A stretch of DNA of 64,000 nt from assembly GCA_000697475.1 (NCBI GenBank), contig JNEU01000726.1:62001-126000 (forward strand), read 5' to 3'. Both the position numbers and the translations under genes were made by a program. Of this stretch, positions 34,628-46,708 are shown piece after piece. The notes beneath the pieces were generated by a model that did no database searches, was not told the origin of the DNA, and saw only the letters and a list, made by a program, of their open reading frames with translations. The stretch comes from Lichtheimia corymbifera B2541. Lineage: Eukaryota > Mucoromycota > Mucoromycetes > Mucorales > Lichtheimiaceae. How positions within the stretch are numbered: the stretch's first letter is position 1; each line of letters begins with the position of its first letter.

Positions 34628-36769
34628 TCAATACAAGAGCATAAGCGTCAAGGAGTCATCATTGTCATTGGACTTTGTTTCGACCTCCATGACTTGTTCC
34701 TCGGGCATATCGCTTACGACCGTATCGTCGATCTGTACAACCACATCTTCTTTACCAGCCACGCGGCGGACAACCTCCTTAATTTGACTGCTGTTTTCAT
34801 GTCCCATTTTGCTGGCGAGCTTGTCCTTCAAGTCTTGCACAGTCAATTCCTCAAGATAAATGGCGCGGTGCAGGTGCTCAGTGGGTAACTTTGCAAATAG
34901 ACATAATTCTATGAAGGAGTGGGTCGTATCATGCTATGTACTTTTTAAATGGTGACAAACACTTACTTGCAGTACGACGTCGTTGCTGAGGAACATAGGA
35001 TGGATCCATATCTGCCACTGTTGGAGGCATAAAATAAGGCTGCTGTTGCTGATGTGTGTGCGATAATGCCGCTGAAGATGAAGGTGGTGGAATACTAACA
35101 CCACTACCAGGTGCCATGTCGTAAGGTCGTTTAACACCAACGCCTTGGGTGGTTGGGGTCATAGGTAATGATGATACAGCAGCATGCTCGTTAAAGCGTC
35201 GATATGGATCATGGTATTGTTGCTGCAATAAATGGTGTGGATGTGTTAAGGGTGGAGGTGAGGATGATGCAAAGGCACAAAGGACCGTGTAAGGCTGCGT
35301 TTGCAAATACCCTAACCACATTGGATGGGGTTCACCATTTTTGCCTGTCATGGGGTAAAGTTACAACTAGGATCATTCATTGTTGTTATCATATCATTAC
35401 TCACCACGTAGCTTTTCTAATTGCTTTTCAATATGACGTGCATCGTCCTTGTTTTTGCGTTCAGCCCCCTTTTTTTTTTGGGAATAAAATGAGCATCAAT
35501 GCAAGACAATGAAAATTGTTGTCATGCGATATATTACCTTATCTCGAAAGAGCTTGATTTGGCAATAACATCGCTCCAATGGTGCTGGTTCGGTAGCAAC
35601 GGCTTGTGAGACGACATGTAAACGCAGCGGAATACCCTTGACACCTTTAATGCGAGAGAAATCGGTGGACAAAAAGTTGAATCGAATGTTGATAGATACG
35701 CCAGCTTTGCCATTCCATCGAAAAGAGATCCCATCAAAGTAAGGACACTCGATATTGTAAACGCCATTGCTATGCGTTGTATCTAGTAAAAGGAGATCAG
35801 TGTTGGTTTTATTGTGCGTGTGATCTGTTGTCAGCCCCTTCACTGCTACTCACCAATGTCTATAGCACGTGCATTGTCAGGATCTTTTTGCTGGCTCAAC
35901 CAAAACTTCCAAAAGTCAACAGCGACTTTTCGATGCGACTCGTCATGGAACATGATGCTGACAGTGGTCGAGATATCACCTTCAAATTCTTCTGCATCTG
36001 TTATGCTCAACCCATACATTTGACCTAGTTTGACAACATGTTTATAAATGCTCACGTATGATTTGGAAAACGTTGTTCATACCTTTGTTTAGATACGTCA
36101 GTGGTAAATCCTCGCTCTTTTGTGCTGCTGCAGTAGGAGCTAGATTTTATAATGGAGGATCGTCATTGTTAATAAGCACAGATATGCACCATGATGGGTC
36201 ATTTACCTTCCAATATAACTTCATATCGCATGTTGCTAACAAGGATGAGCAATTAGGGAAGGGGGCAAAAGACGCGTTACACAACCCTTACTTTGAAAAT
36301 GGAGCGGCGGATGACGAAGGACAGCTGGAGGGTGGCGATGGAACCACTGACATAGTCGATGTTGAAGATATGTGCGATCGAGGAGACGAATATGAATATG
36401 GAGGTGGATGATTAAAAGGTGGATGCTGATTATGCTGCTGATGATGATGCTGCTGTTCCATGTTATATGGAATCAGCGGTGACGATGTTGGGCTTGGGAA
36501 AAAAAGCGGTGATGAGGTGGTGATATAGCTGTGTTTGGTGGAAAGAGAACTAGGATGCAGTTGTCTGCTGAAGGATTGGCTTTTATATAGGGGTGAATAT
36601 ACTTTTTAAGGATACCTTTTGCATTGGCAACTTTTGCGAGTATATATCTCTCTCTCTACCTTTCAGTAGTGAATCCAAAAGTTGGTGGTGGCGGGATCGG
36701 ACCGAAAGATGATGATGACGACGACGTTGAAGATGCGGTGGGTGATGGATAAGGATGATTATTATTCAT
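34628..36769 (-). CDS. CP2/Grainyhead-like transcription factor
   Basis: Predicted DNA-binding protein of the CP2/LSF/Grainyhead superfamily. Nine exons (36769-36660, 36564-36292, 36235-36207, 36139-36083, 36024-35854, 35782-35538, 35468-35405, 35344-34967, 34908-34628) give 535 residues with all joins in phase. The disordered N-terminus is followed by the CP2 domain: MRYEVILEAPTAA, LTYLNKGQMYGLS, the central NFLSTDFSRIKGVKGIPLRL and CYCQIKLFRDKGAERKNKDD. A Pro/Ser/Gln linker then leads to a C-terminal LPTEHLHRAIYLEELTV segment, like the ubiquitin-fold dimerisation region. Fungal members are known to affect cell-wall remodelling and spore release, but the role here is not shown. Confidence 0.92.
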
Positions 36770-38472
36770 GCTAATATAGGAACAAAGAGCCAAATTGACG
36801 ACGACGACAAGTGCTCATCCAGCTTGGACAAGTTTGATTCAAGTGAGCACAAAAAAGGGGAGAGAGAAAGAGAAAAAGAGAAAAACGAAAAGAGAGCGAA
36901 AAAAACAATAACTTAAAAAAAAACTTGAACGAATTGCCTTGATAAGGCAACGTCTCTCCCACCACCGCCCATTTGCTTGGTCGAGATCCTCTCTTTACCT
37001 ACACACGGCTGCTTTTGATGATTGTTTACCTTGTATATCACTCCCCTCACTAGCATCATAGGGGTATATGTACTATGTACATAGGTGATGTGTGTATACC
37101 TTGATGGATGGGTCGATCGTGTTGTCAGGGATAGGTGATGTTTTTTGCATGATGGTACGTCCTACGTGGATGGCAATCTTTGTTGACAAACAAGCTCTTT
37201 GTTCAACAGAAAACTAGCCTCAGGCTTGTTTGGGTAACCTTGTCAAAAGGTTATGGGAACCCAAAATGACACCGCAATCCTCCCAGACTAGTGGTTACTT
37301 TGGGGTTGTTTGTCATGCAATTATGTTCCACATGTATTCGTGCGATATCCCTGATGAACGTTGGAAAAGTCATAAAGCATCTTGATTCATTACAACGTGT
37401 AAATGGGTGGCAAAGATGAAATCTTGGAAAGTTATCTCTTGACACCGACTTTTTGTGTATCCATCAATAAATGAGACCGTATGGTTACGCAGTGTAACCC
37501 TCGCGATGTCTGTGTGTGTGTGTGGTTACGATGTATGCGAGGCATCGTGGGGATATCACGATGTCATGTCCGTGTACCCATACATATTTCTTGTTGCTCT
37601 CTTTTTCGTGAGGATTGAATTACTCGTAGATCGATTTCGTGTGCTTCGGAGAATCCACGCCGCGCGCGCTCAAACATGCAGCGCTATGATGTGCTCTGCT
37701 GTTATCCATGGCATCTGTTGTGTTTTGTGCTACCTGTTGAGCACAGACGTTAGCACGCTTCATTTTCCTTGTTTGGGGTATAGCGGTCCAGTATTCGGGA
37801 CCACCGCAAAGAGCCGCTGCTGTGGGCTGATGTGCAAAATATGACATTTTTCATTTTACTGGGGATAGCCCTTCTTTATCGTACGATATTCTCCAAGGAG
37901 TGGTATATTTATTGCAGTGATTGCAATATGTCAACATACAACACCTTTTATGTCACAAACTCTCCAACAATATGCATAACACGTCAAATGACGTGTCAAA
38001 ACAAAGATACAAGGTACATAGGGTGGATGGGGGGTGATGAAAGTGGTTAGTTAGAATAGTGAACTACCATCTGGGTTCTATTATCACATATCGATGGTTT
38101 TGGGCTATGCAAGAGGTTGCCAATGAGCGGGCTTAAATGCTGCACCCAACGTATGGCTGGATATCGCTGCTGCCTATGTCTGACCTATATAGATGATCAT
38201 GATGTTGTATAACAGAAAAGAGGAATAATGTTTATTTTTCGATATCTTCGATAATGGTGATTGGACATCAACTGTATTAGTGGAGAGAATAGCAGGGGAC
38301 GAGTAAAAAAGCTTGGTTGCTATGTAAAGTGAAACTTGGGGCAGGGTCGTCGCCAATGGAGATCCATTTTGGGATGGATGGAAAAAGGAGGTGGCTTGTG
38401 TAGTTCTACCATGCAGCAGCTGGCATTATCCAAGAACTTTTTCGTTAGATCCTTTTTCTCCACACTCTCACC
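36770..38472. other. Intergenic, no gene seen
   Basis: This 1.7-kb spacer separates divergent CP2-like and DBP3 genes. An open frame of 129 codons at 37455-37844 (plus) has no domain, odd composition and no splice partners; not called. Confidence 0.55.
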
Positions 38473-40065
38473 ATGTCACCCACCGCCATTACCAAGCGTA
38501 AACGAGACGAGCCCACCGATGCTGCTGAACTCAAGAAGCAAAAGAAGTTGAAGAAGGAGAAGAAGGATAAAAAGGACAAGAAGGAGAAGAAAAAGTCAAA
38601 GAAAGAAAAGAAGCAGCACAACGACGACGACCATAGCAAACCCGAGAAAGCGATTGAGCCACAGCAACAACAGCCTTTGACCAATAGCGACGATTCGTCT
38701 TTTGATCAGCTTGCAAAGTACACTTACAAGGAACATGCCGAGTTGACATCGCTTCCCGAGAGCACGATCACTGACTACTTGAAGAAGAACGAGGTTGATA
38801 TCCAGGGCGATCTCAAGTTGCGACCTATCCTTCAATTTGCATACACCAATGTGCCAAAGAAGCTTTTGAAAGTATTCGACAACTTCAGCAACCCTACACC
38901 TATCCAAGCAACAACATGGCCATTTACATTATCTGGACGTGATATCGTGGGTATTGCAGAGACTGGATCAGGCAAGACTTATGGCTTTACGTTACCTGGT
39001 TTGGTGCATCTTGCTTCCAACAAGTCCAAGAGCAAGAACCCATCCATGTTGGTATTGTCTCCCACTCGTGAATTGGCCATGCAAAGTGAAGAGCAAGCAC
39101 GTGAAGCTGGCAAGATGTTTGGATTGAAGACCATTTGTTTGTATGGCGGTGTGGATAAGGCATCTCAAGCACGACGTCTTGCTAATGGTACCGATATTGT
39201 CGTGGCAACCCCTGGTCGTCTTTTGGATTTACTCAACGACGAAGCAGTCGACCTTTCTGAAGTATCCTTCCTTGTCTTGGATGAAGCCGATCGTATGTTG
39301 GATGAAGGTTTCGAGCGTGATATCCGCAACATCATTGGACATGTCCCCAAGCAACGACAAACGCTCATGTTCTCTGCCACATGGCCAATGAGTATTCGCA
39401 AGCTCGCAGCTGATTTCCTCAACAATCCCATTCGTGTCACTATTGGCTCGCCTGATCTTGCAGCATCCAACAGCATCACTCAGATTGTCGAGGTGGTGGA
39501 TGAACCCCGTAGCAAAGAAGGAAAGTTGTTGCAGCTACTCAAAAAGATCCATGGCAGTCGCAAGAACCGTGTGCTTGTGTTTGGTTTATACAAAAAGGAA
39601 TGTGATCGTATCGAACGTCGATTGATTGAGAATGGCTACAAGGTAGCAGCTATCCATGGCAGCAAGAAGCAGCACGAACGTAACGAAGCCCTCGCCAACT
39701 TTAAGAGCGCCACGCATCCACTCATGATCGCCACCGATGTCGCTGCACGTGGTTTGGATATTCCCGATGTCGAATACGTTGTCAACCTCACCTTCCCTCT
39801 CACCATCGAAAGCTACATCCATCGTATCGGTCGTACCGGTCGTGGCGGTAAAAAGGGTACGGCCTACACCTTCTTCACTCCTGAGGACAAGGCCCATTCC
39901 GGTGAACTTATCAATGTGCTCAAACAAGCCAACATGCCCGTTCCTGATGAGTTGTACAAGTTTGGCACCACCGTTAAGAAGAAAACCCACAGCGCTTATG
40001 GTGCTTTCTTCAAGGATACCTCTGAGGCACCCAAGGCAACCAAGATTGTGTTTGGCGATGATTAG
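38473..40065 (+). CDS. DBP3: DEAD-box RNA helicase Dbp3 (ribosome biogenesis)
   Basis: ATP-dependent RNA helicase expected to act in nucleolar pre-rRNA processing. A single 530-codon exon, unusual among the intron-rich neighbours. The Lys/Glu/Asp-rich N-terminal tail (several KKEKK-like repeats) is typical of Dbp3. Helicase motifs in order: Q motif around PTPIQATTWP, motif I AETGSGKT, Ia PTRELA, GG, TPGR, II DEADR, III SAT, IV VLVFGLYKKEC, V DVAARGLDIP, VI HRIGRTGRGG. The protein ends KIVFGDD. Full length and no defects. Confidence 0.96.
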   Translation: MSPTAITKRKRDEPTDAAELKKQKKLKKEKKDKKDKKEKKKSKKEKKQHNDDDHSKPEKAIEPQQQQPLTNSDDSSFDQLAKYTYKEHAELTSLPESTITDYLKKNEVDIQGDLKLRPILQFAYTNVPKKLLKVFDNFSNPTPIQATTWPFTLSGRDIVGIAETGSGKTYGFTLPGLVHLASNKSKSKNPSMLVLSPTRELAMQSEEQAREAGKMFGLKTICLYGGVDKASQARRLANGTDIVVATPGRLLDLLNDEAVDLSEVSFLVLDEADRMLDEGFERDIRNIIGHVPKQRQTLMFSATWPMSIRKLAADFLNNPIRVTIGSPDLAASNSITQIVEVVDEPRSKEGKLLQLLKKIHGSRKNRVLVFGLYKKECDRIERRLIENGYKVAAIHGSKKQHERNEALANFKSATHPLMIATDVAARGLDIPDVEYVVNLTFPLTIESYIHRIGRTGRGGKKGTAYTFFTPEDKAHSGELINVLKQANMPVPDELYKFGTTVKKKTHSAYGAFFKDTSEAPKATKIVFGDD

Positions 40066-40340
40066 ATTTCTTGTAGTATTGTTATTACGTTTCCTTGCTT
40101 TCTACCTGTACTAGAATACATAACGCACACATTTATATAAATAGCATTTTACATTGGCATACACGTATCCCATTGTCTTTATTGTATTCAAACAAAGGAC
40201 TATTATAATGAGTGGGTGAATCCCATTGGCTGCCGAAACAAGCATTGTGGTGGTGGTGGTGGTGGTGATTCTTGCAGGATGACCATGCTCGACCTAATTT
40301 GGAACCCACCTCTTACTCCTCCTTCTCTTTATCCTTTACA

Positions 40341-41993
40341 ATGCAAACCGTGCCCAACATTCCCGGCATTCCTGTCAGAGATGACCGTGCCTTGAAAGAT
40401 AAAGTCGCCCAATTGCTCGACATGAAGAAATACAAGTGCGTTCGATCCTCAACAGTAGCATGGCATGCATTGACTGGATATATATTATATCGTGTAGATT
40501 CCCAGGTGCTCAACCTGTCAGCTTTGGATCAGAGCAGTTGAACGAACTTCAAAGAGAAGAGTAATCTATTGCAATCCCCCACTTTGTGTTTGCCCAGTTC
40601 GACGTGCTCACCCATCGCGCTATTCGATCGAACCATGTCTAGTTATTTTGTCGCCGAAAAGTCTGATGGTGTACGATGCCTGGCTTTGCTGTCGGTCGAC
40701 GAGGAAAAGCGACCCAAAGTTTATCTAGTATGTTATCTATCTTTCGACTTTGTGATAATGATGATATTGATCAAGAGATGCCCCATAGTTTGATCGCAAG
40801 AGCAACTTTCATGTCGTGGATAATATTCGATTTCCCATTCCTCAAGATCCAAACTTTCGAAAGTGCCTTACAGATACTATCATTGATGGCGAGTTGGTGC
40901 TGGATAAGGAGCCTGATGGAACAGTAAGTCAAAGAAAAAGGATGGGAATGTGTCTTTTTTATTCACTGGAGAAACCATAGACACAATTGCGCTTTTTACT
41001 TTTCGATTGTCTCGTCATTATGAAGAAGATCTTGACTTCAAGGGATTTAATGAAGCGCCTAGGAGTGAGTAGAATCTACGATAACAATGAAATGGCTGGC
41101 TCATTGTTTCTTTTTTCTAGTATCTGAAAAACGATGTTATTCGGCCGCATCAAAATATGTTGAAAAAGAACCCAGATATGGCCAAATATATGCCATTCCA
41201 GTAAGTATCATCTTCCAATGTGCTAACTTGGGATCATTTTCGTAACGCTCATTCATGTTTGCTTTCTTAGAGTGGCGTTCAAGGAGCAGCAATTCACATA
41301 TCACCTCGACACCGTATTCAATCAAATCATCCCTGCATTGAAGCATGGCAATGATGGATTAATATTCACGTCTGTCAATGCCCCTTATTCACTTGGTACA
41401 TGTGACAAGATGTAAGTTGCTGTAGGAGAAGGTGGAGGAGGATGTGTAGGATGGCCTATCTTACCCCATTTCTGTATTAGGATCAAATGGAAACCAGCGA
41501 ATGAAAACTCGATCGACTTTAAGATCCACCTCAAGTTCCCTGGCAGCAGCCTTCCCGGTGTACTGGATTACACTGCAACACCAAGGATAGATTTACTGGT
41601 TTGGCAAGGAGAGGACAAGTATCGTTATTTCGATCAATTGGGCATCACCGACAATGAGTGGAAGCGTACCTTTGGAGCCATACCCATCAAAAAACTAGAA
41701 GGCCGCATCATTGAATGCAACTATGACCCCGAGATACAAGAACGATACGATTTGCCATCACCGTGGCGGTTTATGCGGTTTCGTGACGATAAGCCTGACG
41801 GAAATCACCAATCTACAGTCGATAAAGTCCTTTGCAGTATCCGTGATGGCGTTTCTAAAGATGAGGCAAGTCTACTCCCACCATCAAAGAAAGTGAGAAG
41901 GATGGATCCTAACTCTTTCATATATAGCTTATCGAGAAGATTCCAAGGATACGAGATGCTTGGTTCGAGCGTAAAAAGAAGCGCGAAGAGTAG
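40341..41993 (+). CDS. CEG1: mRNA capping enzyme guanylyltransferase subunit (Ceg1-like)
   Basis: Transfers GMP to the 5' diphosphate end of nuclear pre-mRNA. Nine exons (40341-40435, 40498-40560, 40598-40727, 40789-40923, 40981-41064, 41121-41200, 41271-41411, 41481-41865, 41928-41993) give 392 residues, normal for a fungal stand-alone subunit. The nucleophile lysine lies in AEKSDGVRCL, followed by IIDGELVLD, the NDGLIFTS block, WKPANENSIDF and EGRIIECNYD. About twenty residues (after LQREDS) separate the FPGAQPVSF block from the active site, more than I expect for the family; this segment might be intronic. The last intron (41866-41927) uses a GC donor. No triphosphatase domain is fused, as in fungi. 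Confidence 0.94.
41866..41927 (+). other. GC-AG intron in the capping enzyme gene
   Basis: Donor GAG|GCAAGT, acceptor TATATAG, with a branch-point-like cctaac 15-20 bases before the acceptor; 62 bp. Removing it joins KDE to LIEKIPRIRDAW. A GT donor 39 bases downstream would also keep frame but would leave an intron of about 35 bp, shorter than any other here. Confidence 0.8.
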
Positions 41994-42203
41994 ACTTTTG
42001 TGCATAAGCAGCAGCAATCGATTTTATTATTACGCATGTACATGAATATCATTTTCAACCCGCTACATTAAGCATATACAAAGAATACCATGTGATTAAA
42101 TCTAGACAACATGTGTTGTTTCTTTTACTCTAAATACAAATTGCTTGAGCAGATGAGGTTGTTTGTGAATGAAAAAAGTGTTGTATAATGTGGCAATGGA
42201 TGA

Positions 42204-44075
42204 TTAGACTTTGGCAAGGAATTTTCGAGATATGCGAAATCGTAAAATGACCAAGAGAAGCGTACAGAAAAACGCCATGATACCAGTGAAGATCTTGTAC
42301 GTGAGAAATGGTTCAATGCTTGATACTCTTTCAATGGCACTGGCAATGGGGGAACCAAAGAGACCAGGAACAATGCTGACCATGAGTAATGAAAATGCGT
42401 ATGGGTATTTTTCCACGCCCACTACTACGACTGTGATTGGACTGCCTTTAAAATGGAAAGAGATCGCATAAGCACACACTATGTACAAGGGATGATGAAT
42501 GATGACTTACACAAGGCGAAAAAGGATCCGCCAAACAAGCCAAAAACAACAACGTAGGCCATCATGCTACCGTAGTCGTATGCAAAAGTCCAAATAAGAA
42601 ACGTAGAGAGGCATGACATTAGAGCATAAAGTATGTTGGTATTCACACATCCAAAGCGATCAGCCAACACTCTAAAAGAACAACTATTTAGTAAGCTCGG
42701 CTCGTAACGATGAGTACGTTCGTTTACATACCCAGCTATGATACGTCCCACAAAGTTGGCAGAGGAGAGTACAGCGAGTAAGGCTGTTCCTTGAGAAGCG
42801 TTCAAACCAATATGGGTAGCGTAGGCTAAATAGGAAACCATGATAAGTATTTTTTAAAGTGGTGTTACGTATACTCTCACTCACAAGGGACAAAGAAAAG
42901 AGGGATGAATAAATAAAGGATCTGGAACAATGCTGCCGCAGCCCATAATGAAAAGGTGCCGTCTTTGTAGAGAGCCGGTTGAAAAAAGTCGCCCATGCCG
43001 GTCAACTTTGACTTGATTTGTGTTCTTTCTCTCACTAGCAAGCAGGCACTCAAGTTGAATACCAAAAAGATCAATCCCATGATACGAAACGTCCTAAGTG
43101 GTGATTGATCATTTAGGATTGGTACTTTTTTACATGCCCAAACACATGCTGACATACCATGAAGCACCCAGCTTTTGATTGACACCCGTCATGATAAATG
43201 GGATAACGAGACCACCGATACCGGTTGAGCTGGCAATCATTGCCATGGCAGTGCTTCTCCGCTTACGGAACCATTGAGGTGTAACACGCATCGCGATCTA
43301 ATGGATAAAGTTCTCAGGTGGTAAGTCATCATATAGTTCCATGCGAGGGGTGACAAATTACCGCATAAATAATAGCATTGCCCATGCCTGTGCATACGCC
43401 AAGTGCGAGATAAAGATGCCAGATCTACATTGAGTAGTTTCTTAGAGGACTGAAAATTACAGAGAGAGAGAGAGAGAGTGAAAAAATTTACCTCAGAGGC
43501 TGAACCAGCAGCTTCCATTCCAGCGGTGTAGAGCACAGTAGCAAGTAGCAATGCAAAACGTGTGCCAAGAACAAGTTCAAAGATACGACTGAATAAGCTT
43601 CCACCAAAAGTAAACACCAGAATTAGAGTGCTGACAAAACTGAGTTGCACGGTGGATGATGCACCAAAAATATTTTGTTCATAGTAATCTTGCATGACAC
43701 CTAGCGTATAGAAGATAGGATGTTATTTCAACCACCTAGCAAGATGATTGAGGTTTCCCCTAATTGATTTCAAAAGGTATAACTATATAACCTACCCCAG
43801 CTAAAGATAGTGCCAAAGACAGTAAAAAGCGAAAGAAATGATCCAAGCACAACAAGCCATCCATAACCGCCATCAGGTGGTGATTGATCATGTCCAGCGT
43901 AAGATTGCGTTTTTTCATCGTGTGTGCCTTGCTTTTCTTCTTGATCAACATCATCATTGCAAGCGGTATCATCGCTATGATTGCTTTCGCATCTTGATGC
44001 AATTGAAAGGCTTTGAGAAGATCGAGTCTCTTGTTGCTGCGGATCGGTACTGGTGATGGTGCTGGTGGTCGTCAT
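42204..44075 (-). CDS. Monocarboxylate-type MFS transporter
   Basis: Predicted twelve-helix transporter of the monocarboxylate porter (SLC16-like) family; substrate unknown. It begins MTTTSTITSTD with about 65 hydrophilic cytosolic residues, then the family signature PPDGGYGWLVVLGSF opening helix 1. Later segments include GTRFALLLATVL, CTGMGNAIIYA, RVTPQWFRKRRSTAM (loop 4-5), a large central loop at VRERTQIKSK, and the C-terminal helices ending in FRISRKFLAKV. About eight exons with short introns. Transcribed convergently with the capping enzyme gene, stops 210 bp apart. Exon joins of the central part were read by motif continuity, so small boundary errors are possible. Confidence 0.9.
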
Positions 44076-44931
44076 GATCCGCCGCCGCTCAGGTGAAAAA
44101 ACAAACGCAAAAGAAAGGGAATCAAAATGGGATTATTCTAGCGGATCGCCGATGTTGTTGGTCGATTTGTGTCACAGTAACCATGCATGTCCGCAAACCA
44201 GGTTTCGCTTGGCGGGGGATCGTTTTCCCCCTCACTCCTCCCACTCTTTTTGATTCAAGCATATGAATCAATAGCTGGCAAATGCGGATATTATTTTAGG
44301 CTTTGCACTCGAGTCGAGCGTTTCTGATCTCTCTCTACGCCCAAGCTCGTTTGCAATTATTGATCCATGAAACTATCAAGGATAGTATAGCACATGCCAG
44401 TCATTCGAATGGAAAGGTTAGTATGTGGTTATCTTCTTTTTCATGATGATGAAGGATGACGTGTGTGTCTTAGGGTTCTCATGTGGTCATTCAAGCATTG
44501 ATGAAAAATGCAAAAGATCATCCCCGGTAAAAGAGATGCTCAAGGTAACAACAAGAAGGAAAGCGGATCGAAGAGTCGATCGCCATCATGATCATGGTGG
44601 GGTAAAAATCTGAGAATACGAAAGCGGTGAGGAGAATACCGGGAATTCACTGTATGACATCGTTGCAGGATGACAAAATGTCACAGATAAATGTTTATTA
44701 TAAATCATCAGCAACACCGCTCCAGGGACATGATCATTCTTTGTATCGCTTAGAGCCTCAATTTGCTGCTTTTTTTCTAACTGCGAATATACAAAGGTAG
44801 GATATAACATATAGCTTGTTGATGATGATGCCAAGCATATCCCTTTGTAGCACAACATGCGATGCAATTGCGTTTTCTTCTGAGTACCGCACAAACACAA
44901 TGATCGAGAATTACCATCTGTGGCGAAAAGC

Positions 44932-45079
44932 GATGATCCATTTCTTCCCGGTTACTATGTAGGTAGTGCGTTATCAAAGATTGAGTGCCATCTACTTCCA
45001 AACGTGATGATCCCATTTCTTCCCGGTTACTAATAGGTAGTGCGTTATCAAAGATCGAGTCCCATCTACTTCCGAATGG
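44932..45079. repeat. 74-bp tandem duplication, two copies
   Basis: The two copies begin at 44932 and 45006. Both contain atttcttcccggttacta, taggtagtgcgttatcaaag and ccatctacttcc with a handful of differences. No coding role seen. Confidence 0.85.
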
Positions 45080-45815
45080 TCTAAAAAATGCCATTATCGA
45101 TGATGGTTATCAGAGCAGTCCAACTTCGCGTAAATCAAAACCCACGTGTATCCATCCCAAGCCTGAATACACATGATTCTGAGAATGAATGCACATGATG
45201 ATACAACTTACTGGCAAATTTTCTTCGTTAGCCATGTATTCAACTCGCATTCCGATGTCAATTCAACATACATTTGGCACATTAATAGACTGAGTAGTGA
45301 TGATGTGGATGTTATTCTCTAAGCAAAAGTCATCTTGTTTGGCATGTAGTGTCCCACTACTAAACCAGCTTTCCATCGCTTTGGGTCGGGGGATCATTTC
45401 CCCGCCTACAGCGCGTCCGGAACTTGGCGTATTTTGATAACGCTATACATGAGCAAATTGATCATTGAGTATCCTTGTGCTGCCATTATTTGAAAAGGGT
45501 ACGGGCTTAAGTGCACTGATAATAAAAGGTCACGATGACATGTTATTGCTCCCATTCCTACCCACAAAAGAGTCCGTGTGAAATAGAGGTTCTGCATTGA
45601 ATGCCGAGCCCGTGGGATCGTAAGTTTTAATTACCTGAGCCCCTTTAGAGAAGATTGATCACCGTGTATCATGATTGAAAAGGGTGGCTTGTGACCCAAT
45701 GTTCATGTCTTCTCAGTAAGGGGGATCAATTACATAATAGCGTTTTTGGTAATCAAGAGCTACGTATATGATCATGCTATAAACGCAAGCAGCGGTCGCT
45801 AGGAATTGGTAACCA

Positions 45816-46110
45816 GGGGCATTAAGGAAGCTGTCAATCCGATTGTGTCACCATGCGCTGTCAGGGCTGAAAATGATGCTTTACTAAAGATTAGATTTGC
45901 ATGAAAGGATGCCAACAAAGTAATTGCCTGGTCATGGAAACACCATGTAACAGTTGTTACAGAACCGCATTTGTATGACAAAATTGGCTCTTGCTGGTCG
46001 TCTTAGTAATATACTGGCCACAACATTATATGCCTAATTCAAGTCAATTACACTTTTTTACACGTTTACCAAGGTTGCATGGTGACACAATCGGATTGAC
46101 AGCTGCCCCT
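45816..46110. mobile_element. MITE-like element with 28-bp terminal inverted repeats
   Basis: The 28 bases at 45829-45856, starting agctgtcaatccgattg, are the exact reverse complement of 46077-46104. Outside them both ends continue with aggggc in inverted orientation, the left copy having an 8-base insert. The 290-bp interior has no open frame of note and no transposase, so this would be a non-autonomous DNA element. No clear target-site duplication was found. Confidence 0.7.
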
Positions 46111-46708
46111 ATTCCGAGCACCGATTTCCAATGGCCATTTGCATAATGTAGTCAGCTGTGTATAAATCTCTTTTGATCCATGCAACCACTCGAGATCTAT
46201 CAAGACCATCGCTATGAAGATTGGAACCCATTTAATTCCTTCTTTTGCTGTACGTTTATTTATGATGTTGATATAAGGGGATCTGTGATGTAAGTGTGGG
46301 GATCTATAGGCTATAGTAAAATGTGTCGCCTAAGCCAACTTTGCATCTTGCACGGGAGCTAGCTACATCAAAAGTAGTGTGGGTATGTGTTTCCTTACGC
46401 AAGACGAGAAAAAAAAGCCAGTAGCACGATGGTAACCGCGACAATGAAATAGGAAGAAACAATGGACGACTGAATATGACCACAAAGACCAGCTCTCATT
46501 CACGGGAGGGTTACAAAGAAGGATCTTCACCATGGTACTCGCGTCAACTTCGGCTTGAAAGTATCATCAAACAAAGGGCGACAGATTGGCTGAGCACCTT
46601 CACCAGTTGTAGTACTGAACCCAATATCATGCGGACTTGATCATGGGGTACTAGTCTTGACACCTCTTCCTCTTCTCCTCCAACAACCTGTTCACCCGAC
46701 CCGACACA

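Larger units (their letters stand above)
44076..46708. other. Gene-free stretch of 2.6 kb
   Basis: No gene recognised. It holds a 74-bp tandem duplication and a small element with terminal inverted repeats (listed separately). A 234-codon minus-strand frame at 47248-46544 that overlaps its right end is antisense to the GPATCH11-like gene. Confidence 0.6.

Noticed and set aside
34960..34972. GC donor (ACT|GCAAGT) at the end of the CP2-like exon 8
   Set aside because: A standard GT donor two codons later with an acceptor at 34909 restores a good protein (AKLCLFAKLPTEHL), so no GC-AG intron is needed here.
37455..37844. 129-codon open frame in the CP2-DBP3 spacer
   Set aside because: Cys/Val-rich with no domain and crossing a GT-rich tract; looks like chance.
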